A stretch of DNA of 36,067 bases from Ilyobacter polytropus (GCA_003246855.1 QKCP01000143.1:1-36067); one strand, 5' to 3'; counted from the first letter of the stretch, positions 1 to 9,422 are shown. Notes: generated by a model not told the origin, from the letters alone. Numbers and translations are program-made.

Positions 1-722
1 TTTTCCCCACCTTGAGGATATTTTGTCTGAAGAGGTGCAACTTGAATAGTTGTCCCCTCGCATGCTTTTTTCATTTTTTCGATAGCTTCAACTTTGTTGT
101 TTTCTATCCCAACAAAAGCTTTTTCTATCCCTAAAACTGCAAGTAGTACTTTTATTCCTTCTACCATTTTTTCAGTCTGCTCCAACATCAATCTGTTGTC
201 AGCATTTAAATAAGGCTCGCACTCTGCACCGTTTAATAGAAGTACGTCTATTTTTTTGTCTGCAGGAGGGTTAAGTTTTACGTGGGTAGGGAATGTTGCT
301 CCCCCTTGTCCAACGATACCCTTGGCTCTTATCATGTCTAGCAACTCTTTTTTGCTCGCGTTTTTGTAGTCAGGAATTTTTTGTCCTAAAACTTCTTGAT
401 CCCATTCATCTTGGAAATCATTCTCGATAACTACAGTTGTTACTCTTCCGTTAACTGCATAAGGCATAACTTCAATTTTTTTCACAGTTCCACTTACAGA
501 CGAGTGAATTGGAGAAGACAAAAACGCATCACTGTCAGCAATTTTTTGCCCCTTTAATACTCTGTCTCCGATTTTAACAACAGGTTCCAAAGGCGCACCT
601 ATATGCTGCAGCATAGGAATATATACCATTGTTGGTGCTGGAAAAATCTCAATAGATTTGCCTTCTGTCACCTCTTTGTTTTCAGGTGGATGAATACCAC
701 CTTTAAATGTAAATAGCTCCAT
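1..722 (-). CDS. rnfC: RnfC, electron transport complex subunit C (partial, 3' end beyond window)
   Basis: N-terminal 240 residues of the soluble NADH/FMN-binding subunit of the Rnf complex, which couples ferredoxin:NAD+ electron transfer to Na+ or H+ pumping at the inner membrane. The reverse translation begins MELFTFKGGIHPPENKEVTE, has the family's N-terminal barrel-sandwich region (PIHSSVSGTVKKIEVMPYA) and continues into the glycine-rich GIVGQGGATFPTHVKL nucleotide-binding loop and LLLNGAECEPYL. It runs off the edge just after YPQGGEK, so the Fe-S cluster domain is not visible. The start is ATG at 722, preceded by AAGGGGTG. Rnf genes usually follow as rnfCDGEAB, so the rest of the operon probably lies to the left of the window. 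Assignment is secure; ion specificity cannot be read from this fragment. Confidence 0.95.
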   Translation of the reverse strand, partial: MELFTFKGGIHPPENKEVTEGKSIEIFPAPTMVYIPMLQHIGAPLEPVVKIGDRVLKGQKIADSDAFLSSPIHSSVSGTVKKIEVMPYAVNGRVTTVVIENDFQDEWDQEVLGQKIPDYKNASKKELLDMIRAKGIVGQGGATFPTHVKLNPPADKKIDVLLLNGAECEPYLNADNRLMLEQTEKMVEGIKVLLAVLGIEKAFVGIENNKVEAIEKMKKACEGTTIQVAPLQTKYPQGGE

Positions 723-776
723 TCTTAAACACCCCTTGTAAAGTATTAGTTAATTACTTTTTTACAATCATTATAT

Positions 777-805
777 ATTCTAACATAACAAACAAGTAAA
801 CTCAA
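777..805 (-). promoter_or_regulatory. Candidate sigma-70 promoter for rnf operon
   Basis: On the minus strand TTGAGT (800-805) is followed after 17 bp by TAGAAT (777-782). Transcription would begin near 770 and give a leader of about 48 nt before rnfC. Seen by eye only. Confidence 0.6.
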
Positions 806-1067
806 TGTTTTTTTTAGTGTGAATTTTTTATTTTTATTATTTTTTGACCATTTTTGTGTTCTTTATAAGTTTTTTTTGTTTCTTTAACATGAATAAGTGT
901 TCCGAAATTATAGAGTTGGCTTATTTTTCGTTATTTTGATCTAAAAATACTCCTAACTACAAAAGTGTATAGTTTTATTTTACACAGTTTTTTTTGAACT
1001 AAATCTTTAAATATAGGTATTGCTTGTTACTTTTTTCTTTTTTATTTTACTAATTATTAAAGTTTTT
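806..1067. other. Gene-free gap between rnfC and pth
   Basis: AT-rich stretch with many T runs and no ORF with a credible start and ribosome site on either strand. Apart from the rnf promoter on its left side and the pth terminator on its right side, I see no repeats or RNA motifs in it. Confidence 0.5.
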
Positions 1068-1119
1068 TAAAAAAATGCACCTATCCATTTTACCTCCAAT
1101 GGATTCAGCGCATTTTTTT
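1068..1119 (-). terminator. Terminator downstream of pth
   Basis: Imperfect hairpin: ATCCATT (1083-1089) pairs with AATGGAT (1098-1104), and the outer AATGC (1074-1078) pairs with GCATT (1110-1114). A run of T follows on both strands, so it could work in both directions. Confidence 0.65.
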
Positions 1120-1129
1120 ACTTCTTTAT

Positions 1130-1696
1130 CTATCTTCTATTGAACTTCTCTATTACCCTGTCTATGCTCTTTGCCGTTGAGAGTGATACCGATGCCTTTA
1201 CTGCCTTTTCTACCAGCTCGTCTGCAAGTTCCCTCTCTTCTTTTGAAAATTTCCCCAAGACAAAGTTTACCGTTTCTTCCCTGCTCTTTGCCTTGCCTAT
1301 TCCGCATTTCACCCTTATAAACTCCTCACCTAGATGGGATATTATAGACTTTATCCCGTTGTGCCCACCGGCGCTGCCTTTTTTCTTTATTTTAAGCCTC
1401 CCCAAATCTAAGTCCATGTCATCATAGATAACTATGAGATCCTCTTTAGGGTCAAGCTTGTAAAAATTTATAACCTCGGCTATGGAATTTCCACTAAGGT
1501 TCATATAAGTTTGAGGCTTTAGTAAAAATACCTTCTCATCCTTCACATATGCTTCCCCTATCAATCCTTGAAATTTTTCCCTAAAACTCGGCACTTTTAA
1601 CTCAGCTGCCAAGGCTTCGATAACTTCAAAACCTATGTTATGCCTGGTTTTTTCATATTTATCACCTGGATTTCCAAGTCCAACTACAAGCTTCAT
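1130..1696 (-). CDS. pth: Peptidyl-tRNA hydrolase
   Basis: Releases peptidyl-tRNA that has dropped off ribosomes by cleaving the ester bond between peptide and tRNA; cytoplasmic and normally essential. The 188-residue length is normal. Family signatures are present: VVGLGNPG at residues 4-11, the catalytic histidine in RHNIGF (His19/20 region), QTYMNLSGNSI, VIYDDMDLDLGRLK and GSAGGHNGIKSI. Start ATG at 1696 follows CGGAGG. It sits alone between the pheT terminator and its own terminator, so it is probably a single-gene transcript. In Bacillus pth lies next to mfd near the origin; here the two are on opposite arms. Confidence 0.97.
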   Translation of the reverse strand: MKLVVGLGNPGDKYEKTRHNIGFEVIEALAAELKVPSFREKFQGLIGEAYVKDEKVFLLKPQTYMNLSGNSIAEVINFYKLDPKEDLIVIYDDMDLDLGRLKIKKKGSAGGHNGIKSIISHLGEEFIRVKCGIGKAKSREETVNFVLGKFSKEERELADELVEKAVKASVSLSTAKSIDRVIEKFNRR

Positions 1697-1777
1697 AATA
1701 ACCTCCGAATAATTTTATACACCATAATATACCATAAAATTTAAAGTTTTTAAAATTTTAACAGGCTATACTTCAAA

Positions 1778-1810
1778 TTAAAAATTCCCCTCAGGATGCC
1801 TAAGGGGAAT
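1778..1810 (-). terminator. Rho-independent terminator after pheT
   Basis: ATTCCCCTCAGG (1784-1795), loop ATG, CCTAAGGGGAAT (1799-1810): a 12-bp stem with one mismatch, followed on the minus strand by a T run. It closes the usp-yfcE-pheS-pheT transcript. Confidence 0.9.
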
Positions 1811-1816
1811 CTGAAA

Positions 1817-4204
1817 TTACTGTCTTATTTCTCCTCTATACTTTTTGCTTATTATACCCAGTATTTTTTCTATCGCTTCGTTTACATCTTCCTCGGCAAG
1901 GGTACCCTTATCCGACCTCATAACAATATTCATTGCTACAGATTTCTTTCCAGACTCTATTCTTTCCCCCTGGTATACGTCAAAAAGTTCAACATTTTCA
2001 ATTATGCCTGATGACTTATTAATGTCCATAAGCATATCTCCGACAAGAACTTCAGTATCTAGAACAAAGGCAAGGTCTCTTGTCACAGCTGGGTATTTTA
2101 CAATTTTTTGGTACTTAATCTTGTTTTTTGCATATTTTAATATTTTAAAAAGATCTAATTCTGCTACATAAACTTTTTCTTTATCTATCTCCATTGCTTC
2201 GGCTACATCTGGATGTATCTCGCCAAAACTTCCGATTACATCTCTTCCGATACATATGTCTGCAGACCTTCCAGGATGGAAAGTCTTACTTTGACTTCTG
2301 CTTAGCTGGTATCTCGATAGACCCATCAACTCTAGAAAAGATTCTACATACCCTTTAATGTCATAGAAATCGTATGCCTGCGGTTTTGGGTTCCAAAGTT
2401 CTTTGTTGGCCTTTCCGCCTAATGCTATTGCAACCTTTACCACCTCTTCTGCCAACTCAACAGCAGTTTCAAAGGTTCTGCTTACCTCAAATATTTTAAG
2501 ATCAAATATATTTCTGTTGAAGTTGTCTCTTATGTTGGCTAGCACACTGTAGACTAGGGTAGGCCTCATGACAACCATGTCCTCGTTTATTGGATTTTTT
2601 ATTCTTAATACTTCGGCTTCCATTTTTACTTTTCCCAGAGCGTTTTCAGGAATAAAGCTGTAGTTTATGACTTCCTGCAAGCCTAGCTCAACTAAAGCCG
2701 TTTTTGAGCTGTCTACTGCGATTGTCTCGGCATCTTTTTGTCCTGGCCTTATGTTTTCTTTTGGCATCTTATCTTCTATGTTTTCAAAACCGTACATCCT
2801 TATAACCTCTTCATAAAGGTCTGCGGTTCTCGTTAGGTCCTCCCTATATGAAGGCGGAATAACGGTTAGAGTGTTTTCTCCAAAGTTTTTTATCTCAAGT
2901 TCAAGGTTAGTGAATATCTTTCCAACTTCTTCTATACCCAATTTTTTTCCTATGAACTTATTAAGTTTATCTATATTTAAGTTTATTTCGCATTTCTCTG
3001 GTTTTTCAACATAGACATTTTCTATCCCAGAAAGTACAGATCCGCCAGCTATTTCCTGAATAAGGTATGCTGACCTGTTCACAACGGTATCTATATTGTC
3101 CCTGTCTACTCCCCTTTCAAATCTATAAGAGGATTCTGAAGATAAGCCCATGGCTTTAGATGTTTTTCTTATATTCTCAGGAGTGAAATAAGCCACTTCA
3201 AGTAAAATATCAGTGGTTTCACTGTCAACCTCTGTATTTTCACCGCCCATTACACCGGCAATTGCTATAACTTTTTTTTCGTCTGCTATAACAAGTTCTT
3301 TTTCGTTTAATTCTCTTTCTACACCGTCAAGGGTAACAAGTTTTTCCCCTTTATTTGCTGACCTAACTATGATTTTTTTACCTTCAAGCTTTTTAAGGTC
3401 AAAAGCATGCATAGGTTGATTGTACTCCATCATTATGTAGTTGGTTATGTCCACTACGTTATTTATAGGTCTTATGCCCACGGCTTTAAGTCTTCTTTTA
3501 AGCCACTCCGGAGACTCCCCGACCTTCACATTCCTGATTATTTTAGCAGAATATCTTTTGCATCTTTCCTTGTCCTCTATCTCCACATGGATATTATCAT
3601 ATACTGTTTCAGTTACCTCATTTAAGTCTATGGTAGGGTATTTTACATTCCTTCCGTAGTAAGCGGCTACCTCCCTTGCTATCCCTATATGCGAAAGACA
3701 ATCGGGTCTATTTGGGGTTATTTCCAGCTCGAATATTACGTCGTCTTGCTCTAGGTACTCTTTTATCCCTTTACCTAGTGGTGCGTCTTCTGGCAGTATG
3801 ATTATTCCCTCATGAGAATCTCCAATACCTAGTTCCTTTTCAGAGCAAAGCATCCCATAGGATTCTACTCCCCTTATCGCAGTTTTTTTTATTTTAAAGT
3901 CTCCAGGCAATTCGGCTCCAATTTTAGCCACAACCACTTTGTCTCCAAGTTTATGGTTCTGTGCCCCACATATTATCTGCAGGTTTTCCTCAGTCCCAAC
4001 GTCTACTTTTAGTAGTGAGAGTTTATCCGAATCTGGATGTTTTCCATACTCCTCTATCTTACCCACAACTATGTTGTCTAGATGCTTCCCCTGCTCCTCT
4101 ATAGCTTCAACTTCCTGACCTATCATGGTCAGGGCATTTTCCAGCTCCTTTATATCCTCATTTATATCAACATATTCCTTTAACCAATCCAGCGATATAA
4201 GCAT
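1817..4204 (-). CDS. pheT: Phenylalanyl-tRNA synthetase beta subunit
   Basis: Structural and editing subunit of the alpha2-beta2 enzyme that charges tRNA-Phe. The 795 residues carry, in order, the N-terminal fold (MLISLDWLKEYVDI), the tRNA-binding OB domain (NIVVGKIEEYGKHPDSDKLS, about residues 45-65), the B3/B4 editing region, the B5 domain, and the C-terminal ferredoxin-like anticodon-binding domain (KYPAVTRDLAFVLD). I place the start at ATG 4204 because GGAGGG lies 5-10 bases upstream; a TTG twelve bases earlier at 4216 overlaps that ribosome site and is unlikely. It lies 131 bp after pheS, a wider gap than usual for this pair, and that gap holds a hairpin. Confidence 0.97.
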   Translation of the reverse strand: MLISLDWLKEYVDINEDIKELENALTMIGQEVEAIEEQGKHLDNIVVGKIEEYGKHPDSDKLSLLKVDVGTEENLQIICGAQNHKLGDKVVVAKIGAELPGDFKIKKTAIRGVESYGMLCSEKELGIGDSHEGIIILPEDAPLGKGIKEYLEQDDVIFELEITPNRPDCLSHIGIAREVAAYYGRNVKYPTIDLNEVTETVYDNIHVEIEDKERCKRYSAKIIRNVKVGESPEWLKRRLKAVGIRPINNVVDITNYIMMEYNQPMHAFDLKKLEGKKIIVRSANKGEKLVTLDGVERELNEKELVIADEKKVIAIAGVMGGENTEVDSETTDILLEVAYFTPENIRKTSKAMGLSSESSYRFERGVDRDNIDTVVNRSAYLIQEIAGGSVLSGIENVYVEKPEKCEINLNIDKLNKFIGKKLGIEEVGKIFTNLELEIKNFGENTLTVIPPSYREDLTRTADLYEEVIRMYGFENIEDKMPKENIRPGQKDAETIAVDSSKTALVELGLQEVINYSFIPENALGKVKMEAEVLRIKNPINEDMVVMRPTLVYSVLANIRDNFNRNIFDLKIFEVSRTFETAVELAEEVVKVAIALGGKANKELWNPKPQAYDFYDIKGYVESFLELMGLSRYQLSRSQSKTFHPGRSADICIGRDVIGSFGEIHPDVAEAMEIDKEKVYVAELDLFKILKYAKNKIKYQKIVKYPAVTRDLAFVLDTEVLVGDMLMDINKSSGIIENVELFDVYQGERIESGKKSVAMNIVMRSDKGTLAEEDVNEAIEKILGIISKKYRGEIRQ

Positions 4205-4242
4205 TTTTCCCTCCAAGATTTTAAGTGTTTTATGATTTCAGT

Positions 4243-4278
4243 AATGTTTATCCCTAAAATTTACAGTGAATAAACATT
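4243..4278 (-). repeat. Inverted repeat in the pheS-pheT spacer
   Basis: AATGTTTAT (4243-4251) and ATAAACATT (4270-4278) form a perfect 9-bp stem with an 18-base loop. No T run follows, so it is not an obvious terminator. It may be an RNA processing or stability element within the pheST transcript; function unknown. Confidence 0.55.
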
Positions 4279-4335
4279 AGCTACAGGCATACCCTGCCCT
4301 TGTGTTTCAGAGTAATTATACAGACAGTAATTTTT

Positions 4336-5352
4336 TTACTTAAACTGTCTCAAGAACCTCATGTCATTGTCAAAAAATGCCCTTAAGTCGTCTATACCGT
4401 GTCTTAGCATTGTTACCCTTTCTATCCCCACACCAAAGGCAAATCCTACATATTTTTCCGTGTCATAGCCCACAGCTTTCAGTACCTCAGGGTCTACCAT
4501 ACCACAACCCATTATTTCCAACCAGCCGCTGTCCTTACATAACCTACATCCTTTCCCCTTGCATAAAACGCACTGTACGTCCATTTCAGCCGAAGGCTCA
4601 GTGAATGGGAAAAAGTGAGGTCTAAACCTAACCTCAGTATCCCCAAATACCTTTTTTACAAACTCTGTAAGTATAGCTTTCAGATTTGCAAATGAAATAT
4701 CTTCCCCTATCATGAGTCCCTCCATTTGGTGGAACATAGGAGTATGTGAAACATCGTAGTCGGACCTGTAGACTTTCCCAGGGCAAACCATTCTAAACGG
4801 CGGTTTGTTCTGTTTCATGTATCTTATCTGCACTGGTGATGTATGAGTTCTAAGCACCACGTTTTCATCTATATAAAAGGTATCCTGAAGGTCTCTTGAA
4901 GGGTGCGACTCCGGTATGTTCAGGGCATCGAAGTTATACTCAACCTTTTCTACTTCCGGACCTTCCGCCACATCAAACCCCATTTCAATAAATATATTTT
5001 TCAAGAAATTCCTAGTCTCAGTAATAGGATGAAGCCTTCCAATAGAGGCCTTTCTGCCAGGAAGTGTAATATCTATAACCTCTTCCGCCAGCCTTTCATT
5101 TTTTTCTTTTTCTTTCAAATTAGAAAATTTTTGGTCTAGGGCGTCGTTTATAAAATCTCTTACCTCATTGACTAACTGACCTATAACCGGCCTATCCTCT
5201 TTGGAAAGGTCTCTCATTCCTTTCATTATTTCAGTTAGTTCCCCTTTTTTCCCGACCAACTTTATTCTCAATTCATCTAATTCCTTCAAAGTTTTTGCAT
5301 AAGATATCTGCTCCTGCGCCTTATTTTTTAAGGCTTCTATCCTGTCCTTCAT
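4336..5352 (-). CDS. pheS: Phenylalanyl-tRNA synthetase alpha subunit
   Basis: Catalytic subunit of phenylalanyl-tRNA synthetase. It begins with a helical tRNA-binding N-terminal region (MKDRIEALKNKAQEQISYAK), followed by the class II core: HPITETRNFLKNIFIEMGF, motif 2 FRMVCPGKVYRSDYDVSHTP with MFHQMEG, and motif 3 FAFGVGIERVTMLRHGI. The cysteine-rich insert CVLCKGKGCRLCKDSGWLEI before motif 3 is common in bacterial PheS. Start ATG at 5352 is chosen because AGGAGG lies just upstream; an in-frame ATG at 5367 precedes that ribosome site. The protein is 338 residues, normal length. No T-box leader precedes it; the upstream gene ends only 20 bp away, so expression comes from the upstream promoter. 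Confidence 0.97.
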   Translation of the reverse strand: MKDRIEALKNKAQEQISYAKTLKELDELRIKLVGKKGELTEIMKGMRDLSKEDRPVIGQLVNEVRDFINDALDQKFSNLKEKEKNERLAEEVIDITLPGRKASIGRLHPITETRNFLKNIFIEMGFDVAEGPEVEKVEYNFDALNIPESHPSRDLQDTFYIDENVVLRTHTSPVQIRYMKQNKPPFRMVCPGKVYRSDYDVSHTPMFHQMEGLMIGEDISFANLKAILTEFVKKVFGDTEVRFRPHFFPFTEPSAEMDVQCVLCKGKGCRLCKDSGWLEIMGCGMVDPEVLKAVGYDTEKYVGFAFGVGIERVTMLRHGIDDLRAFFDNDMRFLRQFK

Positions 5353-5372
5353 TATTCCTCCTAGCATCTATT

Positions 5373-5846
5373 TTAATTTTTATTTTGCAACAAGTTTTTA
5401 TGATAAAAATTTATATCTTCACCATCTATCTCTATTACTCCGTAATTCCCGTCCTTAGCTGCACCAGGGTTAAATATATACAGGCCTCCGTCTTTTTCCA
5501 GATAAGGGATGTGTGTGTGTCCGAAAATAACTATATCCACCCCGCCATCTTTGGCCTTTACTTTTAGTTCATCCAGGTCTCTCTTTACGCCGTAAAGATG
5601 ACCGTGTGTGAGCATAAATTTATAACCTTTCAAATCAAATTTCAAGATATCCCCTTGATTTTTGTCGAAGTAGTCGCAGTTTCCCCTAACTATATAATAA
5701 TAGGCATCCTCTTTCACATATGAAAGCTCTTCGAGGTCTTTGCTGTGGTCCCCTGCTCCAAAAACTACATCCGGCTTTTCGGCCTCGAATATGCTTATAA
5801 GTGCGGATAAATTCAAGTGACTATCCGATAATACTAATATTTTCAT
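5373..5846 (-). CDS. YfcE/MJ0936-type metallophosphoesterase
   Basis: 157-residue cytoplasmic calcineurin-like phosphoesterase of the YfcE/MJ0936 family. All metal-binding motifs are visible: DSH at residues 7-9, GAGDH (31-35), RGNCD (55-59), THGH (about 80-83) and GHTH (about 109-112). Relatives hydrolyse artificial phosphodiesters in vitro and their physiological substrates are mostly unknown, so no symbol is assigned. It lies 10 bp after the usp-like gene and 20 bp before pheS, clearly in one operon. Firmicutes often place such a phosphodiesterase near housekeeping genes, but nothing links it functionally to tRNA charging. Confidence 0.9.
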   Translation of the reverse strand: MKILVLSDSHLNLSALISIFEAEKPDVVFGAGDHSKDLEELSYVKEDAYYYIVRGNCDYFDKNQGDILKFDLKGYKFMLTHGHLYGVKRDLDELKVKAKDGGVDIVIFGHTHIPYLEKDGGLYIFNPGAAKDGNYGVIEIDGEDINFYHKNLLQNKN

Positions 5847-5856
5847 TTTCCAGCTC

Positions 5857-6636
5857 CTAAGCTATAAATATAGGTATCTCTAGATTTTCCAAAAGCTTCG
5901 CACCTATATGCCTCGTTAATTTTTCTATTGTATAAGGGTATTTCATATCCCCCATTATAAGTAAATCGTATTTTTTAGACTCCTCTACTATAACGCCAAC
6001 TTCATCCTCTCCTTGGCGTCTTATGTACTTTACATTTTTCTCGGTGTCTAAAAAATATCTGTTTAACTCCAAATCATCCTCGTCTATGTTAACTGAAAGG
6101 ATGTCATAGTTCTTTACGCTGCTAAAAATATTCATGAAATAAAAAAGTGATCTATTCAACCTTTCGCTTCTGTCATCAGAAACCAGTATCTTTTCAAACT
6201 CAAATCCTGAATTTTTGGGTACTATCAAAACGGGCTTATAATGATTTTTTAGTATTAATTTAAGGTTAGATGAAACCCTCTGACTCTTTCCCGCTACAAG
6301 GAGATCATAGCCTCTCATTTTTTTAAAAATTATCTGGTCAACTTCCCCATCTTCTACTATAAAATTTTCGCCCTTAAACCTCTCCTTGAAGTTTCTCTCT
6401 ATAAAGTCTATGTGGTCTTTTTCGGCTTTTTCCCATTCTTGCAGCAAATAGCTCGAGGAAGAGTTATCCACCAAAAAACCCTCTATGCTTGGCGGTAAAA
6501 CCTCATATTTTCTGACATCCTTGATGTAGATTCCATCGACCTCAACATCGTATTTTCTCTGTAAAACTTCTGCATAATCCAAGAGACTTTTTGCTTCTGA
6601 TTCACTTCCAAAATAAACCAAGATCCTGTTTAACAT
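5857..6636 (-). CDS. Tandem universal-stress-protein-like protein
   Basis: 259-residue protein with two successive UspA-like Rossmann halves: residues 1 to about 140 (MLNRILVYFGSESEAKSLLD ... YDLLVAGKSQ ... KPVLIVPKNS) and about 145 to 259 (FEKILVSDDRSERLNRSLFY ... YDLLIMGDMK ... IPIFIA). The G-2x-G-9x-G(S/T) ATP-binding motif of canonical Usp proteins is not seen in either half, so it may not bind ATP. Start ATG 6636 is chosen because a purine-rich GGGGGCGGTGA precedes it; the open frame continues upstream to 6798 but without family similarity. First gene of the operon leading to pheS-pheT. Function unknown. Confidence 0.75.
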   Translation of the reverse strand: MLNRILVYFGSESEAKSLLDYAEVLQRKYDVEVDGIYIKDVRKYEVLPPSIEGFLVDNSSSSYLLQEWEKAEKDHIDFIERNFKERFKGENFIVEDGEVDQIIFKKMRGYDLLVAGKSQRVSSNLKLILKNHYKPVLIVPKNSGFEFEKILVSDDRSERLNRSLFYFMNIFSSVKNYDILSVNIDEDDLELNRYFLDTEKNVKYIRRQGEDEVGVIVEESKKYDLLIMGDMKYPYTIEKLTRHIGAKLLENLEIPIFIA

Positions 6637-6686
6637 ATAGTCACCGCCCCCTATAAAACGCACATTACCAGACTTTACTATTCCAC

Positions 6687-6715
6687 ATTTTAACATATTA
6701 AAATAATATTTTGAA
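6687..6715 (-). promoter_or_regulatory. Candidate promoter of usp-yfcE-pheS-pheT operon
   Basis: Minus-strand TAAAAT (6687-6692) with an extended TG one base upstream (6694-6695), and a weak -35 TTCAAA 17 bp away (6710-6715). It is the only promoter-like site I see between the gyrA terminator and pheS. Confidence 0.4.
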
Positions 6716-6824
6716 GATTTTTTTAATAAGCTATGCATTTTGAAAACCTTTAAGTACCTTACCATACGACAACTAAGATTTTCTCTGCAAACTGCCAAAT
6801 TCCTATAAAATTTATTTAAAATAT

Positions 6825-6848
6825 AAAAAACCCCTTCTGGGGTTTTTT
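6825..6848 (-). terminator. Perfect bidirectional terminator at end of gyrA
   Basis: AAAAAACCCC (6825-6834), loop TTCT, GGGGTTTTTT (6839-6848). The gyrA stop codon (6847-6849) lies partly within the stem. It closes the yaaA-to-gyrA operon. Confidence 0.93.
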
Positions 6849-9312
6849 ATACTTCTGTTGCTACTTCTTCTTCCTCTTCCTCTATTATCTCTTCCAGGTT
6901 TTTCTTTACCTTGACTATAGAAACTACCTGTTCGTCCTCTTTTACAGTCATTATTTTAACTCCCTGAGTAGCTCTTCCTATAAGAGAAATTGTATCTACA
7001 GGCGTTCTTATTATTATACCGTCTGAGGTTATAACCATAAGCTCTTCTTCTTCTGTAACAACTTTTATCTGCACTACTTTTCCTATCTTTTTAGTAGATC
7101 TTATATTTATAACACCTTTTCCTGATCTAGCTTGAAGAGGATATTCCTCTACATCTGTCCTCTTACCATATCCATTTTCAGTTATAGTGAGTATAGTTGG
7201 ATTTTCTCCTCTTATTATAACTCCAGATACTACCTCGTCACGTTCTCTTAGCTTTATACCCCTTACACCTGTGGTAGCTCTTCCCATAGGTCTTACTGTA
7301 TCATGGCTAAATCTTATAGAGTAACCCTCTTTAGTAGCTATGAGTACCTCTTTTTCCGTTTCTGATATAAGTCCGACATTTATGATATCGTCCCCGTCTT
7401 TTACACTTATTGCACGGAGTCCAGACCTATTTATATTTTGGAATAAGCTTAAGTTTGTCTTTTTAACCATACCATTTTTGGTAAAGAACATAAGCTCCCT
7501 GTCCTCGGAGAAATCCTTAACCTTTATAATAGACCTAACCTTTTCATCCGGCTGTAGGTTTACAAGGTTTTCCACAAGTTTACCTCTTGCCTGTCTAGAC
7601 GCCTCCGGTATCTCATACATCTTCAGACTGTAGACTCTACCTTGATTTGTAAATATTAGCAGATTATCTAAGCTAGAGGCCGTGTACATATTTTCAACAA
7701 AATCGTCCTCCATGATATTTTGAGTAGAAATACCTTTCCCTCCCCTCTTTTGAGCGGAATACTTGCTTAGAGACATTCTCTTTATATACCCTCTGTTTGT
7801 AAGGGTTATTATAACTTTTTCATCTTTTATTAGGTCCTCTATGTTTATCTCGTCTCTTGATTCAGTTATCTCTGTTCTTCTCTCGTCAGCATACTTTTCT
7901 TTAAGTTCAATGCACTCCTCTTTTATTATGGTGTACACCCTTCCCTCGTTTTCTAATATATCTCTAAGATCTGATATAAGCTTTATGAGATCCGCATACT
8001 CATTTTCTATCTTTTCTCTTTCAAGACCAGTAAGTCTTTGAAGTTTCATATCTAATATAGCCCTGGTTTGAGCTTCCGAGAAACTGTATGACTTCATCAA
8101 AACTTCCCTTGCGTCGCCGGCGTCCCTTGAAGCCCTTACAATTTCTATGATCCTATCTATACTGTCTAATGCTATTCTGAATCCTTCTAGTATGTGGGCT
8201 CTCTTTTCAGTCTTATCTAGTTCGAACTTTGTTCTCCTTGTGATAACTTCAAACCTGTGGTTTATGTAGTGGTCTAAAATCTCTTTAAGAGTCAAAACTT
8301 TAGGTATATTATTGACAAGAGCCAGCATTATTATACCAAAAGTAGTCTGCAGTTCTGTTTGCTTGTAAAGATTGTTTAGAATAAGTTCAGGCTCTTCACC
8401 CCTCTTTATCTCTATTACAACCCTTATTCCGTCTCTATCCGACTCGTCTCTAAGGTCTGTTATACCTATAAGTTTTTTTTCTTTTACAAGATTGGCAATT
8501 TTCTCAATAAGCCTTGCTTTGTTTACCTGATAAGGAAGCTCGTTTATTATTATAGCATCCTTGCCTTTTTTTATTTCATCAATGGTAGCTTTTCCACGTA
8601 CTATTACTCTTCCTCTTCCGGTAGTGTAAGCGTCTTTTATACCCCTAACGCCATTTATTATACCACCTGTAGGGAAATCTGGTCCGCTTATGTAATCAAG
8701 CAGATCGTGAGAATCCAGGTCCCTGTCCTCTATTAATGCAAGTATTCCGTCTACTATCTCTCCTAGATTATGAGGTGGTATATTGGTGGCCATACCTACA
8801 GCTATCCCGGTAGCACCGTTCAAAAGAAGATTTGGAAGCTTAGCCGGAAGAACTATCGGCTCATCCAATGAGTCGTCAAAGTTTTTCCTGTAATCTATTG
8901 TTTCCTTTTCTATATCTATCAAGAGTTCACTTGCTATTTTTGACATTCTGGCTTCAGTATACCTCATGGCTGCTGCTGAGTCCCCGTCTATAGACCCGAA
9001 GTTTCCATGTCCGTCTACCAAAAGATATCTGGTGTTAAATTCCTGAGCCATCCTTACCATGGAATTATAAACAGCTGAATCCCCATGAGGATGGTATTTA
9101 CCTAGTACTTCCCCGACTATTCTAGCGGATTTTTTATGCGGCTTGTCATGAGTCATCCCCATCTCGTTCATGGCAAATAGAATCCTTCTGTGAACGGGCT
9201 TCAATCCGTCCCTTACATCAGGAAGCGCCCGGCTGACGATTACACTCATGGAATAGTCCAGATAAGATTCCTTTATCTCATCTTCTATGTATATATAATT
9301 TTCCTGCGACAT
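6847..9312 (-). CDS. gyrA: DNA gyrase subunit A
   Basis: Breakage-reunion subunit of gyrase (A2B2), which introduces negative supercoils. The 821 residues carry the catalytic tyrosine in [10 protein letters not shown] (Tyr118), the winged-helix DNA gate, a coiled-coil region, then the C-terminal beta-pinwheel with its GyrA-box QKRGGKG, the signature separating gyrase from topoisomerase IV. The tail is acidic ([15 protein letters not shown]), as in other gyrases with regulated wrapping. In the quinolone-resistance region the sequence is [11 protein letters not shown], with Ser79 at E. coli Ser83 and Asn83 at E. coli Asp87. Start ATG 9312 follows AGGGAGG. It lies 110 bp after gyrB, in the same direction, and ends in a strong terminator. 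Confidence 0.98.
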   Translation of the reverse strand: MSQENYIYIEDEIKESYLDYSMSVIVSRALPDVRDGLKPVHRRILFAMNEMGMTHDKPHKKSARIVGEVLGKYHPHGDSAVYNSMVRMAQEFNTRYLLVDGHGNFGSIDGDSAAAMRYTEARMSKIASELLIDIEKETIDYRKNFDDSLDEPIVLPAKLPNLLLNGATGIAVGMATNIPPHNLGEIVDGILALIEDRDLDSHDLLDYISGPDFPTGGIINGVRGIKDAYTTGRGRVIVRGKATIDEIKKGKDAIIINELPYQVNKARLIEKIANLVKEKKLIGITDLRDESDRDGIRVVIEIKRGEEPELILNNLYKQTELQTTFGIIMLALVNNIPKVLTLKEILDHYINHRFEVITRRTKFELDKTEKRAHILEGFRIALDSIDRIIEIVRASRDAGDAREVLMKSYSFSEAQTRAILDMKLQRLTGLEREKIENEYADLIKLISDLRDILENEGRVYTIIKEECIELKEKYADERRTEITESRDEINIEDLIKDEKVIITLTNRGYIKRMSLSKYSAQKRGGKGISTQNIMEDDFVENMYTASSLDNLLIFTNQGRVYSLKMYEIPEASRQARGKLVENLVNLQPDEKVRSIIKVKDFSEDRELMFFTKNGMVKKTNLSLFQNINRSGLRAISVKDGDDIINVGLISETEKEVLIATKEGYSIRFSHDTVRPMGRATTGVRGIKLRERDEVVSGVIIRGENPTILTITENGYGKRTDVEEYPLQARSGKGVINIRSTKKIGKVVQIKVVTEEEELMVITSDGIIIRTPVDTISLIGRATQGVKIMTVKEDEQVVSIVKVKKNLEEIIEEEEEEVATEV

Positions 9313-9422
9313 ACTAGCCTCCCTAATTAATATAGTTGTTCACCTCAATATGAAAATTAAGGCAAGCTATAGCCCAAAAGAGCTAATACCTGTTTTTCTC
9401 TTAAGCCCAGATTCTGCCTAGG

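Noticed and set aside
2017-2037. Iteron-like match (17 of 21) on the minus strand inside pheT
   Set aside because: The TGTACA half is lost and the match encodes MDIN in a normal pheT segment; no other copy in the left arm, so chance is the simpler explanation.
6637-6798. Longer N-terminus of the usp-like protein from 6798
   Set aside because: The Usp fold starts at MLNRILV; a promoter-like site lies inside this stretch and a purine-rich ribosome site precedes 6636.
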